Assembly (NCBI GenBank): GCA_040217815.1
Contig: JBEHWI010000011.1
Span: 31,725-95,724, forward strand
Direction of reading: 5' to 3'
Length of the DNA stretch: 64,000 nt
DNA from: UBA5314 sp040217815
GTDB taxonomy: Bacteria; Bacillota; Syntrophomonadia; Syntrophomonadales; Syntrophomonadaceae
In this document: piece by piece, positions 1-8,827 of the stretch
How the letters are laid out: each line of letters starts with the position of its first letter
How positions within the stretch are numbered: position 1 is the stretch's first letter
Translations under genes and position numbers: made by a program
Notes under the pieces: model-generated
What the model was told of the DNA's origin: nothing
What the model saw: only the letters and a program-made list of their open reading frames with translations
Databases searched by the model: none

Positions 1-41
1 AAATTGCCCAAAAAACTGAAAAGGAAGATTTTCCGGCCCAA

Positions 42-545
42 ATGCACCGGACTCTGCACCTTATAAAGCAGCACGATTTAGTGGGGACGATGCTGAAAAA
101 AGCTATGCAGCAGGGGGAATTTGACAATCTGGAGGGAGCGGGAAAGCCGCTCGATCTGGAAGGGGACCCCTTTGAGCCGGATGAATTGCACATGGTTCAT
201 AAAATCCTCAAGGACAATGGCTACGCACCCTATTGGATAGAACTGGGCAAAGAAATCGATGGACTAAAAGCCAGGCTGAATAGAGAAGTTGACAGCTTCA
301 AGCAGTATACCCGTATGGTTTTCAGCGAGAAACGAAGCCGCGCCGCCCTGCGCCGATACGAGCTCAAAAAGAATGATTTCTATGCCGGGAGCTGGGAGCG
401 CCTGAACGAAATTTCCAGAAAGATACTGGATTATAATCTCCATTGCCCGGTTTCACATTTAAGCCGGACTAACTTTGATGTAAATGATGAGATGAAAAGC
501 ATTGTTAATGATATAGAAAAATTTATTGACGAAATTAAACGGTAA
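42..545 (+). CDS. DUF1992 (DnaJC28-like) protein, possibly 5'-partial
   Basis: The 167-residue protein matches the DUF1992 / DnaJ homologue subfamily C member 28 family in its N-terminal block, with the signature EGAGKPLDLEGDPFEPDE followed by a long charged helical region. The molecular role of the family is not established. No signal peptide or membrane segment is visible. The reading frame stays open to the left edge of the window (no stop at bases 3-41) and the nearest purine-rich stretch is 15 nt from the first ATG. The true start may therefore lie outside the window. It ends cleanly at 545. Confidence is good on the family and moderate on the start. Confidence 0.75.
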   Translation: MHRTLHLIKQHDLVGTMLKKAMQQGEFDNLEGAGKPLDLEGDPFEPDELHMVHKILKDNGYAPYWIELGKEIDGLKARLNREVDSFKQYTRMVFSEKRSRAALRRYELKKNDFYAGSWERLNEISRKILDYNLHCPVSHLSRTNFDVNDEMKSIVNDIEKFIDEIKR

Positions 546-891
546 CATCGATGCTTGCATAAACAACTTTTGCAGCATAGATAAAAACGATGCTTTTTAC
601 TTATGCTGCTTTTCCTTCGGTATATTCCCACACGGTTCCCCTTTCAAGAACCATTATCCGATTTATAAAAATATTGTTAATTTCGGGCTAAAAAAGCTGT
701 CATTGGAGGGCGGGCATGCTTCTCTCATTTTAAATACCCAAGGTAATTTTTGGTATAATATATTTAAACATGGCTATTTTCAGAAAATTCAGATTTAGAA
801 GAGGGGAGGAGCAAAGACAAGCTGCAGATATTGCGTGATATAATTATTCATCTCAACCTGGTTAATATAATCAGGGAAAAGGAGGATTGAT
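546..891. other. AT-rich intergenic region
   Basis: No convincing gene is visible. A TATAAT box at 754-759 could be the -10 of a promoter for the secreted protein that starts at 892, but no good -35 sits at the expected distance. Open frames here have protein-unlike composition. Confidence 0.4.
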
Positions 892-3174
892 TTGATCATG
901 TTGAGTAGAAAGAAAGCCCGATCAACATGCCTTATTTTTGCTTTGTTATTTGCCGTGTCTTGCTTTATCTACCCCATCGGCTACCTGTCAGCCTCTACTG
1001 ACGCCACTTTCACAATCACAGCGCCCGCGGCCGGAGATGTTCTAGCGGCCGGAACCGACTACACTATTACCTGGACTTATACCGGAAATCCGGGAGACCA
1101 GGTTAACCTGACCCTTTACAAAGAAGGCAAAAGCTCCTATCGTATTGCCTCAAACGTTCCGGTGGGCTCGGGGGGAAGCGGATCATACACCTGGAAAGTA
1201 AACTCTGTTTATGTTCCCGAGGGCAGCAGTTACACGATAAGGATCTTCACCCCCAGCACCACTAACCGGGTTGAGGCCTTTAGCCCGACATTCAGCGTAA
1301 CCCATCAGGCGTCCGGTCAGCAGTCAAATCAAAACCAGAATCCTGCCGGCAGTCAAACCACCGGGCAATCCAACCTGGCGGAGACTACGATTATTAATGA
1401 TTCCTCTTTTGTAACGTTAAAAGCGGTTCCCAATCCCGGGGGAGGGAGCGATTCGCTCTATAAACTTCAGGTACAGGCCAATAATTCATCAACTCCGGTT
1501 GAGGTCTCCTATCTGACCCTCAGCACGTCAAGTTCACCGGACAATCCTTCTACGGGAATAAAGACCAGCAAGCTCACCGAGTCTGACAATGCCTGGAGCG
1601 CTTCGGGTCAAACCTACAGCCATAGCGAAGTAGGGGGCTGGGCTATGCCCGAATATGCGAAAAACCCGCAGAGTTTTGCGCTGCCGCATTACCGCACCTG
1701 TGTGATGATGCTGGCCCGCTATGAAAAGATCTACGCAGTATTTATCCGTGAAAATGACGGTCAACTGAGCTACCAGGTCTTCAAAGGTGGAGCCTTTAAT
1801 GGCTTGAATGTTCCCGGTCTGGGTCAGGTAACCCGCAGCGGCGACCAGTTCCAGATTCACTCCGAGGGAGGAGCCGTAGAAGTGGGCATCTGGGACAAAG
1901 GCACCTACCAGCATGATGAAGTTACTGGTTGGGCCAGGGAAAGCTACCAGGCCAATGATAAAACCTACCCCATACCCAAATACGGTATGTTTATGCTGAC
2001 CATTGCCCGCTACGGTAAACTGGGCCTGGTCATGGGCAACTTGAACGACGGGCACCTGGGGACGGTTTGTTTTTCTGGTTCAAGCCTTTTGGGAGCCGAA
2101 AGTGTGTCCGGTCTTTGCGAAATAAGCAATGCCGGAAGTACCAATATAAAAATCAACGGTACGGGAAGCGACCCGGTGGAAGTTTCCCAGTTTGCGTTTG
2201 ACAATACCTGCTGGCAGTGGGAGGTAAACGGCTGGAGCCAGGAAGCCTTCAAAGCGAATCCCCAGGTTCTTTCCTTGAAGCACTACACTCCCGGCTTTAT
2301 AACCTGCAGCCGTTACAGCAAGGCCGGCGTCTTCTTTTACAACGAAAATGACGGCAATTTAGGACTCCTGCCGCTCAATTCCAGCACCCAGGCATCGGCG
2401 GCCAGTTCGGCCCAGCAGAATCAAAATTCTTCCGGGCAGTCGGGCGCCACCCAGTCCGATGCTATAAAGGTTTATTATAACAGCAAGCTGTTGTCCTTTG
2501 ACCAACCGCCGGTCATAATCGGCGGCAGGACCCTGGTCCCCATGGGGACGCTTTTTAACGCCCTGGGAGCCTCGGTACAATGGAATGCCGCGGAGCAGAT
2601 GGTTACTTCCGCCAAAGGCAGTATCGTTGTTATACTGATTATTGGAGAGGATACCGCCCGGGTTAATGGGAATGAAACCGCCCTCAGCCAGCCGGCGCAA
2701 ATCATAGGCGGACGCACCATGGTTCCCCTTGCCTTTGTAGCCCAGGCTCTGCAGGCTGACGTAAAATGGGACGGAAACACCCGAACCATTAATATAAACC
2801 AGGAGAGCTCAGGGACTTCCGAGCTTACGTTTAATGGCAAGCAGGTGGTCGATATGTTTTTCAGCAGCCTGGGCAGCCGCGAGGTAGACGATGCTATGTC
2901 CCTGATGGATGCTGAACTATTGGGTGATGATGCCGCCACGGCCGCTTGGAGGAGCCTTTTCAGTTCCTTTGACACGCTTCAAGTGAAAAACATTACTGAC
3001 TGGAATCCCGGTGAATGGACTCTGGACCAGCAAGCTTTCAAAGTGGAGTTTGCCCTGCAGTTAAAGAACGGCGCTCCGGAGACCATGTGGATGGATGGCC
3101 TCAACACCCGCTGGGTGTTTGTGAAGTCTGTTAATGGTCAGGGTAAAATCAGCCAGTTGGCTACCGGTCCATGA
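892..3174 (+). CDS. Secreted protein: Ser/Thr-rich domain, three internal repeats, copper-amine-oxidase-like domain
   Basis: A 760-residue exported protein. Residues 1-36 form a signal peptide (basic RKKAR, then a hydrophobic core). Residues about 40-135 resemble the Kre9/Knh1-type beta domain (TFTITAPAAGDVLAAG). Three repeats of about 60 residues follow (about 231-298, 334-396, 437-496), each with an aromatic GW motif, a central Y/ARY motif and an NDG motif near the end; I do not recognise this repeat. Residues about 525-640 are a copper amine oxidase N-terminal-like domain (GGRTLVPMGTLFNALGA and GGRTMVPLAFVAQAL). The C-terminal 115 residues look NTF2-like. GGAGG at 881-885 is 6 nt from TTG 892; ATG 898 is the alternative start. 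Probably cell-wall associated. Confidence 0.8.
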   Translation: MIMLSRKKARSTCLIFALLFAVSCFIYPIGYLSASTDATFTITAPAAGDVLAAGTDYTITWTYTGNPGDQVNLTLYKEGKSSYRIASNVPVGSGGSGSYTWKVNSVYVPEGSSYTIRIFTPSTTNRVEAFSPTFSVTHQASGQQSNQNQNPAGSQTTGQSNLAETTIINDSSFVTLKAVPNPGGGSDSLYKLQVQANNSSTPVEVSYLTLSTSSSPDNPSTGIKTSKLTESDNAWSASGQTYSHSEVGGWAMPEYAKNPQSFALPHYRTCVMMLARYEKIYAVFIRENDGQLSYQVFKGGAFNGLNVPGLGQVTRSGDQFQIHSEGGAVEVGIWDKGTYQHDEVTGWARESYQANDKTYPIPKYGMFMLTIARYGKLGLVMGNLNDGHLGTVCFSGSSLLGAESVSGLCEISNAGSTNIKINGTGSDPVEVSQFAFDNTCWQWEVNGWSQEAFKANPQVLSLKHYTPGFITCSRYSKAGVFFYNENDGNLGLLPLNSSTQASAASSAQQNQNSSGQSGATQSDAIKVYYNSKLLSFDQPPVIIGGRTLVPMGTLFNALGASVQWNAAEQMVTSAKGSIVVILIIGEDTARVNGNETALSQPAQIIGGRTMVPLAFVAQALQADVKWDGNTRTININQESSGTSELTFNGKQVVDMFFSSLGSREVDDAMSLMDAELLGDDAATAAWRSLFSSFDTLQVKNITDWNPGEWTLDQQAFKVEFALQLKNGAPETMWMDGLNTRWVFVKSVNGQGKISQLATGP

Positions 3175-3288
3175 TAAAATAACAACCCGGTCTATAAAAA
3201 ACTCACCTATGACCCTTCTTGTGAATAAAATGAAATCAAATCCATTATCTCCAGAAATAACTATCTGGAAAAAAAGGAGGGTTATATA

Positions 3289-3552
3289 TTGAAACCAAGA
3301 CGCAGAGGAAGGGTAGAAAACCAGGTCTATTCCAGTCGAGTACTGAGATCTGAATTTGACCGAAACTGGAGAACATCGCTTTCCAACAGCGGTTACGTGG
3401 TGTATGTAGCCAGGTCGAATCAAGCCAAAGCGGTAGTTTTACTTGCCAACGGCCAGAGAAAACAACTGGTTTTCAATAAAGGCGGGAAAGTAATGGTAGG
3501 CGGTGGTGGAACCAGTCATTACAGCAAACCGCATCTGGCGAGAACAATATAA
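3289..3552 (+). CDS. Small basic hypothetical protein
   Basis: An 87-residue protein starting at TTG with a strong GGAGG at 3276-3280 (8-nt spacing). The N-terminus is Arg-rich (MKPRRRGRVENQ) and a Gly-rich stretch (KVMVGGGGTS) lies near the C-terminus. There is no signal peptide, membrane span or cysteine. I do not recognise the family; a nucleic-acid-binding role would fit the charge but is speculation. It is followed 25 bp downstream by a hairpin terminator, so it is probably the last gene of its transcript or monocistronic. Confidence 0.6.
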   Translation: MKPRRRGRVENQVYSSRVLRSEFDRNWRTSLSNSGYVVYVARSNQAKAVVLLANGQRKQLVFNKGGKVMVGGGGTSHYSKPHLARTI

Positions 3553-3577
3553 TTTAACAATAACCAATTACTATAAA

Positions 3578-3620
3578 GGGGAAAACCAGATGCCTGGTGA
3601 TCCCCTGTCTTGTTTTATTT
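3578..3620 (+). terminator. Rho-independent terminator
   Basis: GGGGAAAACCAG pairs with CTGGTGATCCCC around an ATGC loop (two internal mismatches), followed by TGTCTTGTTTTATTTT. It closes the transcript of the small basic protein ending at 3552. Confidence 0.7.
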
Positions 3621-3631
3621 TAAGTAAAAAC

Positions 3632-3674
3632 TGCCCTAAAAAAGGAGGCGCTATAAACCGCAGTCTATAGCGCC
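3632..3674 (-). terminator. Rho-independent terminator (minus strand)
   Basis: Perfect 9-bp inverted repeat GGCGCTATA / TATAGCGCC (3647-3655 and 3666-3674). Read on the minus strand it is followed by TCCTTTTTTTAGGG. It lies just past the 3' end of the minus-strand ABC-2 permease fragment and still marks its old transcription unit. Confidence 0.75.
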
Positions 3675-3692
3675 GAACTATGCCGGTATAAA

Positions 3693-3968
3693 TTACCCCC
3701 ACTTGAAAAACTTGATAGAACTAGAGTTGCAAATGCCAGCCAGAACTATCATTACAATAATCGTCAGCAATACGCTATCCATTGACAGTCCCAGTGAAGC
3801 GGCTTTTAGAAGTTTGATGCCCTGCGTCATCGGCATAATATCGGCAATTTTCTGAAGTGTTACCGGCATGAGTTCATACGACACGGTTGGACCAGAAAAA
3901 ATGATCATGGGGAAATACAGTAAGCATGCAATCACGCTTGCACGAAAAAGTTTTGGCTGGTTCAACAT
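3693..3968 (-). pseudogene. ABC-2 type permease, C-terminal fragment
   Basis: The 91 residues match only the last third of ABC-2 family permeases: a hydrophobic helix (ACLLYFPMIIFSG), the conserved loop ELMPVTLQKIADIMPMTQG, and a final hydrophobic helix ending SIKFFKWG. Intact family members have about 240-260 residues and six spans. The frame stays open a short way upstream to about 4000 but carries no permease-like sequence and no ribosome site. No ATPase partner lies beside it. It is a decayed remnant of a drug/lipid exporter that retains its terminator. Confidence 0.7.
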
Positions 3969-3994
3969 GAGTTTAAAATGGCCCGATTTCGGGT

Positions 3995-4327
3995 TTACGA
4001 GATAAACGATTCAGTCTGTACCTTTTTTGCTGTCCAATATTGGTTGGGGGCCCATTGATAAAATGGCACTGCTCTGAAGGTATAAACTTCTTCTGAAGAA
4101 AGGGCCGCCCAGGCTTCTTCGGCAGTTAAGAAGGTAGAGGCCAGTTCGCAGACCATCAATTCATCGCCGTTCATGTAGGCCAAAAGAGCCGCGAATGAGC
4201 CGGGTTGAAGTATATCAGCCGGGAAGACGGTTTCAACCCGGTTCATAACCAGGCGTCTTTCTCCCGGCAGGTTGTCCTGCAGCCACCCGGCAAATTTCTG
4301 CAAATCCATTTTCTCAGACACTTCCAT
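3995..4327 (-). CDS. Hypothetical protein
   Basis: A 110-residue soluble protein with no recognised domain. It is rich in acidic residues and aromatics, with AEEAWAALSSEEVYTF in the middle and QWAPNQYW near the end. Start ATG 4327 has a weak AAAGGGTG-type site upstream; an in-frame ATG five codons later is an alternative. It is close to the permease fragment on the same strand, which may be chance after deletion of intervening DNA. Confidence 0.45.
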   Translation of the reverse strand: MEVSEKMDLQKFAGWLQDNLPGERRLVMNRVETVFPADILQPGSFAALLAYMNGDELMVCELASTFLTAEEAWAALSSEEVYTFRAVPFYQWAPNQYWTAKKVQTESFIS

Positions 4328-4330
4328 TGT

Positions 4331-4717
4331 AGAACACCCTTTCTACCTCAATTATATTATTCCGTCAATGAAGAACCAACGCAGATTTTAGTTAGCCAGA
4401 CATATTCAAAATTAAACAGATTAATGGTCATTGCCAGAGAGAACTATAAACATGGTTAATTAGAATCTGGCTAAAGACTACCGCAGCCGTTAAATAGGGT
4501 CTGTTGACCATTAGAAAATTACTAATTATACTAATATTAGTAATATTTAGCTGTTTCGGTTTGGTTCCCATGGAATTAATTATTAATATGCCTAAATTAT
4601 TATATCTGGGTTGGAAACACAGGACATGCAGAGAGTTAGAGGGAGAGTACTCTATCCTAATATAATCTAACCTACTCAATTTGGAAAAGTCCGTAAATCT
4701 TGTTTACTTGGTCTTTG
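4331..4717. other. AT-rich intergenic stretch
   Basis: About 390 bp, notably A+T-rich. Short open frames on both strands here lack ribosome sites and have protein-unlike composition. I see no structured element or gene. Confidence 0.5.
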
Positions 4718-4930
4718 CTATTCGGTGCCGCACCCCGTGCTTTTTAGGAGCAGGGAGGGAACCTGTTCACAAATATATTCCCGGTTTATCAATGGCTGGC
4801 TGTGTGATAAAGCAAGCTGGCAGACGGTTATGTTCTGGGCTATAGCTTTAATGAACGTTGCGCTCGTTTTACAGATGGCAGCCTTGCGTACATCCTGGAT
4901 TTCTTGAGTATCTCCGTTGAACACAATCAA
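4718..4930 (-). CDS. Possible small protein overlapping the upstream gene
   Basis: A 70-residue frame starting TTG 4930, whose TTGA overlaps the TGA stop of the preceding gene (4927-4929), an arrangement typical of translational coupling. The composition is protein-like, with Cys residues at several positions (AAICKTSATF, NREYICEQVP, TGCGTE). No Shine-Dalgarno is obvious and I do not recognise the family. It may equally be the C-terminal remnant of a longer gene. An opposite-strand frame covers the same bases but is less convincing. Confidence 0.35.
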   Translation of the reverse strand: MIVFNGDTQEIQDVRKAAICKTSATFIKAIAQNITVCQLALSHSQPLINREYICEQVPSLLLKSTGCGTE

Positions 4931-5469
4931 TTAACCGGGGCAATCAGCTGCTTGGCCATTTCTACTGCAAAGGGAGTAAGTGCAGTCATGGACAGGAAGG
5001 TGATCTTCAAGGCCAGCTCGGGTGAAATGAGAAAAGCGTTTTTATAATTGGCGGCGATCTCATAAAATTCGTTGTAATATTTTTCAGCGATTATGTAATA
5101 ATATTTCGGATCGGCGTTGTAGATCCCAAAGTAATTCGATACGCTGCAGCGGTCATTCAGAACGTCATCAAAATTATATAATGCGTTCCCGTTAAAAGAC
5201 AGGATTTCTTCGTTGTGAATGATCAAAACGGCGTCCACTGCCTTTACAAAAAAATAAGAAAAAGCGTTTCTTATAATTGGAGAAGAGACGTTGGGGCCGG
5301 CTGAATTTAAAATGTCGTTGGTGAGGTTATTGGCGTACTGGTACATCAAGGAAGATATTTCAGCTGGAATATCTATTTGAAGGACTTCCTGGCGGTTGTC
5401 CGCTACATTATACCTTACAATCACATCAAAGAGAATATCTTGTTCTAAAACGGCATTACTATTATCCAT
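4927..5469 (-). CDS. Hypothetical protein
   Basis: A 180-residue soluble protein, acidic and rich in Asn, Tyr and Ile, with no domain that I recognise. The segment DPKYYYIIAEKYYNEFYEI is very Tyr-rich. There is no signal peptide. The start ATG 5469 follows GGAGGAATCGTA on the minus strand. It is more A+T-rich than the metabolic genes in the window and sits in a stretch of gene remnants (3.7-5.9 kb), consistent with accessory DNA. Confidence 0.5.
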   Translation of the reverse strand: MDNSNAVLEQDILFDVIVRYNVADNRQEVLQIDIPAEISSLMYQYANNLTNDILNSAGPNVSSPIIRNAFSYFFVKAVDAVLIIHNEEILSFNGNALYNFDDVLNDRCSVSNYFGIYNADPKYYYIIAEKYYNEFYEIAANYKNAFLISPELALKITFLSMTALTPFAVEMAKQLIAPVN

Positions 5470-5578
5470 TACGATTCCTCCGCACCCAATTACTGATATC
5501 CGGGTTTCACTAATCTTTAATACCCATTTTAAGTATATTCTAAAAAACGAGCTTCCTGCCCTGAAAATATAATGAATA

Positions 5579-5866
5579 CTAAATGCCGAGCGGGGAGGAC
5601 AGTTCTTTTTCGTTGCACATCAAAGTGATGGGGTACACTTTAAAATTCGTTTGCTTCAAACGGGTTAATACGTCCTGCAATATTTCGTTGTTATGGATAA
5701 CCCAGCTGATTATAACGAAGTCAAAGGAGGAATTGGCCAGAAAGTTGTACTGTGCCCTGGTAGTTAATGGTATATATTTTTTATAAAGTAGTATGTAACT
5801 ATACTCAAGAAAGTGGATGAGCATGGGAGACGTCAGAATGAATTGATAGTTCTGATTACTACGCAT
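5579..5866 (-). pseudogene. Fragment resembling the middle of a P-loop kinase/AAA protein
   Basis: A 95-residue frame. The segment FDFVIISWVIHNNEIL followed by LTRLKQTNFKVYPITLMCNEKEL resembles the central part of small P-loop kinases/AAA proteins that act on nucleotides or antibiotics. The Walker A motif (GxxGxGKS/T) that should open such a protein is absent and the C-terminal lid region is missing. I read it as an internal remnant. The assignment rests on motif memory only; it could be an unrelated hypothetical protein. Confidence 0.35.
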
Positions 5867-6005
5867 TTTTTACCTACTCTCTGTTTTGTGGCAAAGTACC
5901 GGTAAGTATAACTGGATACCCAACCGGTCCCAAGCACAACTTTTTGATCAGTAAATTACGGAATCCAGGTTTCCATGTCTGATGCGCCATGAGGAGGATA
6001 CAATT

Positions 6006-6686
6006 GTGAGCCAATATTACATACAACTAGAAAATATTACGATTAATAAATTCAGAAATCTTTTGCAAAAAGCTGAATTGCTTCCCAGTCAACAGATATT
6101 AAAAGACGGGCTGGATGCCAGTTTCAATGCCATTGAGAAAGAAGGCATTAAAAATTTGGACCAATTGCAGTCCCTTCTAAAAACTAAAGCGGGGCTTGCG
6201 AAGTTGGCTGGGAAAACTGGAATCACAGAAGAATTCTTAACCGTACTGCGCCGTGAAGTAAATGGCTATGTTTCTAAAAAGCGAAAAATCAATGAATTTC
6301 CTACTTTAGACGAACAATTTATAAACCAACTTGAAGCGATGAATATTAAAGATACCCAGCAATATTTTAATGAAGTTTTCACCGCCGCAGATCGAACCGC
6401 TTTGGCTGATAAGATAGGCGTGGGCATGGAGCCGGTACTGGAACTGACCAGGTTAGTGGATGTAAGCAGACTGCGTTATGTAAATCAAGCCTTCGCAACC
6501 TTGCTGGTTAAAGCCGGATATGATTGCGTCGAAAAAGTATCCAGGGCCGATCCTGATAAATTATATAAAGACATTAAAAAAGCGAATGAAGAAAATAGAT
6601 ATTACCGAGGAGCCATTGGACTAAAAGACATAAAATATTTGATAAATGATGCCAAAGAACTCCCCAGGGCGAGGGTTGAATATTAG
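6006..6686 (+). CDS. DUF4332 domain protein (helix-hairpin-helix-like)
   Basis: A 226-residue soluble alpha-helical protein of the DUF4332 type: repeated short helices with G-x-x/T-x-x-L patterns (IEKEGIKNLDQLQSLL; GYDCVEKVSRADPDKLY) reminiscent of helix-hairpin-helix folds; the biochemical role is unknown. The frame can be opened at ATG 5982, but GAGGAGG at 5991-5997 lies inside that extension and is 8 nt from GTG 6006, so I place the start at GTG 6006. There is no signal peptide or membrane span. It is monocistronic, between a divergent fragment and a convergent YetF-like gene. Confidence 0.65.
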   Translation: MSQYYIQLENITINKFRNLLQKAELLPSQQILKDGLDASFNAIEKEGIKNLDQLQSLLKTKAGLAKLAGKTGITEEFLTVLRREVNGYVSKKRKINEFPTLDEQFINQLEAMNIKDTQQYFNEVFTAADRTALADKIGVGMEPVLELTRLVDVSRLRYVNQAFATLLVKAGYDCVEKVSRADPDKLYKDIKKANEENRYYRGAIGLKDIKYLINDAKELPRARVEY

Positions 6687-6752
6687 TTTTTATAAGCAGA
6701 CAACAGAGCCTGTGAAAAGCTCAAGCATACGAAGGAGCCGTGGAGTTGGGGG

Positions 6753-7466
6753 TTATACCACTCCACTTTGTTCCACCTCCCAGTCCTTTCTCACGTCAAC
6801 ATAAAGCTCGCCTGATGTACCCAATTGAGCAACCATAACATTATGTAAGTCTTCAATACCCTGCTTTTTTAATGCTTCTCTCAACCAGTCTTCGTTTAGC
6901 CCCAGGCTATCTAAACGATGGTGGGCAATATTACCGTCGACCATCAGGACTACCGGATATCTGCCCATAGTCTCGGTTCCAATATGGAGGTCTTTTCTGG
7001 TAGGAGCGCTTTCTTCGGGTTTGGTAAGTACGCTTAATTTTCCGTTGGTTTCTAAAACCGCTTCCTGGACCATCGCCAGATCAAATATTCGGTGCCCCCT
7101 TAATTGAGCCATGAGTTCTTCAATATTGTAATGGGTCCGCTTCATGGCATCCTCCATCAATTTGCCATTGCGTATGATTACGGTCGGTTCGCCCTGAATG
7201 ATTTTTAGGGCGGGAATGTTCTTTAAAACCAGTGCATCCATGGCAATCGCCAGTCCGGTCCATACTAAAATACCGGCAATGGCATGCACTGTTTGAATAT
7301 TTGTATCTATTGACATGGAGGCCGCGATGGAGCCAATGGTGATTCCGGTCGCATAATCAAAAAAGGTGAGCTGTGATATCTGGGTTTTTCCCATAAGACG
7401 GGCCATAATCAAAAGAGTAAAAAAAGCCAGGGTAGCCCGGAGAAGCACTACAAGCATAATCGGCAA
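6753..7466 (-). CDS. YetF/DUF421 family membrane protein
   Basis: Three membrane helices at the N-terminus (VVLLRATLAFFTLLIMARLMG; FFDYATGITIGSIAASM; AIAGILVWTGLAIAMDALVL) are followed by a soluble domain with the family motif GEPTVIIRNGKLMEDAMKR and a C-terminal YetF-like extension. B. subtilis YetF/YdfS-type proteins affect spore germination membranes; the function is not settled. The frame extends upstream to TTG 7526 without a ribosome site. An AGGAGGG lies 7 nt before TTG 7466 (just 1 nt before ATG 7472), so the start is placed at 7466; the upstream 20 codons are probably leader. Confidence 0.75.
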   Translation of the reverse strand: MPIMLVVLLRATLAFFTLLIMARLMGKTQISQLTFFDYATGITIGSIAASMSIDTNIQTVHAIAGILVWTGLAIAMDALVLKNIPALKIIQGEPTVIIRNGKLMEDAMKRTHYNIEELMAQLRGHRIFDLAMVQEAVLETNGKLSVLTKPEESAPTRKDLHIGTETMGRYPVVLMVDGNIAHHRLDSLGLNEDWLREALKKQGIEDLHNVMVAQLGTSGELYVDVRKDWEVEQSGVV

Positions 7467-7741
7467 ATCCATCCCTCCTGGGTTGAGTTTGTAATAGTAT
7501 GGCTTCAAGTTATTAGTGGAATTCAAAATTCAGGAGGGGATCGGAAGGGCTTATATATATAACGATGATTTGATATTGACGAGATACTTCTCCAGGAAGT
7601 ATGATTTTCCCAAAAATAACAGTATGCTAAAATTAGCTTATTGTTTTTGCTAAAACCAAAAATGAATCTTGAATTTCCTGTTCCAATTCCCATTTGGTGT
7701 GATTAAGTATAACTGCTAACATTTTAAGGAGGGCTTAGGAC

Positions 7742-8797
7742 GTGATAAAAGTTGGTATACTGGGGGCTTCAGGTTATATGGGGGGAGAAGCTCTGCGGGT
7801 ATTGTCCGAGCATCCGCAGGTTGAAGTGGTCTGGGCCACCAGCCGCAGCCAGAATCCGGCTGAGTATTATCACCGCAATTTCTTCGGTTCAAATATCAAG
7901 TTTATTAGTCCGGAGGATATAACCCCCTGTGACGCCATTTTTGTGGCCCTGCCAACCGGCCATGCCATGAATACAGCCCTGGAAATGTCAGACACCGGAG
8001 CGAAAATCATAGATTTGGGGGCTGATTTCAGGTTGAAGGATGTAAAGCAATGGGAAGCGGTATACGGCATGAAGCATGCATGCCCTGATCTGGTCAAAGA
8101 GGCTGTATATGGAATTCCCGAGCTGCACCGGGAAAGCATCAAGAAATCGAGGATCATAGCCAACCCGGGATGCTATTCTTCGGCAAGTATTTTTGGATTG
8201 GCGCCTTTGATCAAAGCAAACCTGATAGACAGGGACAAGATCGTTGTTGATGGGCTTTCAGGGACGTCGGGAGCAGGAACGGATTTCGACATTACCATGC
8301 ACCATCCGGAGATAGGGAACAACCTGGTGCCGTATAATGTGGTTGGCCACCGGCACACCCATGAAATAGAACAGGAACTCCAATTGGTCGGGAACGCCGG
8401 AGTGACGGTTCATTTTACAACCACCTATGTCCCTATAACCAGGGGGATTTTAGCTATTTGTCATTGCTTTCCGCGTGAGACGGTCACCAGGCAGGAGCTT
8501 TTGGAGGTTTACAACGACTTCTATCAGGATGAGTTCTTTATAAAAGTCTTTGACATGCCCGCGGATGCCCGGGCTTCATGGCAGTACCGGCCTTATCCCT
8601 GGGTGTCCGCTGTTTCGGGAACCAATTTCTGCCATATAGGCCTGGACATTGATAATGAAAGAAAGCGCATTGTGGTTTTCAGCGTTCTCGACAGCCTGGG
8701 CAAAGGCGGCGCCCATGCCGGGGTGCAGAATTTAAACATCTTATTGGGGCTGGATGAGAAAACTGGCTTGACCAGATATGGAATGCACCCCTATTGA
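7742..8797 (+). CDS. argC: N-acetyl-gamma-glutamyl-phosphate reductase
   Basis: A 351-residue NAD(P)-dependent reductase of arginine biosynthesis; it converts N-acetylglutamyl-5-phosphate to the semialdehyde. The N-terminal Rossmann motif is GILGASGYMGGEALRVL; the catalytic Cys is in IIANPGCYSSASIFGLAPL; HRHTHEIEQEL and the C-terminal GKGGAHAGVQNLN are family signatures. The start is GTG 7742 with GGAGG at 7728-7732. Length is normal for the family. No argJ, argB or argD lies next to it, so the pathway is split on this chromosome. No ARG box or leader could be assigned with confidence upstream. Confidence 0.95.
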   Translation: MIKVGILGASGYMGGEALRVLSEHPQVEVVWATSRSQNPAEYYHRNFFGSNIKFISPEDITPCDAIFVALPTGHAMNTALEMSDTGAKIIDLGADFRLKDVKQWEAVYGMKHACPDLVKEAVYGIPELHRESIKKSRIIANPGCYSSASIFGLAPLIKANLIDRDKIVVDGLSGTSGAGTDFDITMHHPEIGNNLVPYNVVGHRHTHEIEQELQLVGNAGVTVHFTTTYVPITRGILAICHCFPRETVTRQELLEVYNDFYQDEFFIKVFDMPADARASWQYRPYPWVSAVSGTNFCHIGLDIDNERKRIVVFSVLDSLGKGGAHAGVQNLNILLGLDEKTGLTRYGMHPY

Positions 8798-8827
8798 TAA
8801 AAAATTGAATAAGATTTCAGGTTTGTT

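Noticed and set aside
526..798. 90-codon plus-strand frame after the DUF1992 gene
   Set aside because: No ribosome site, overlaps the end of a real gene, and composition is not protein-like.
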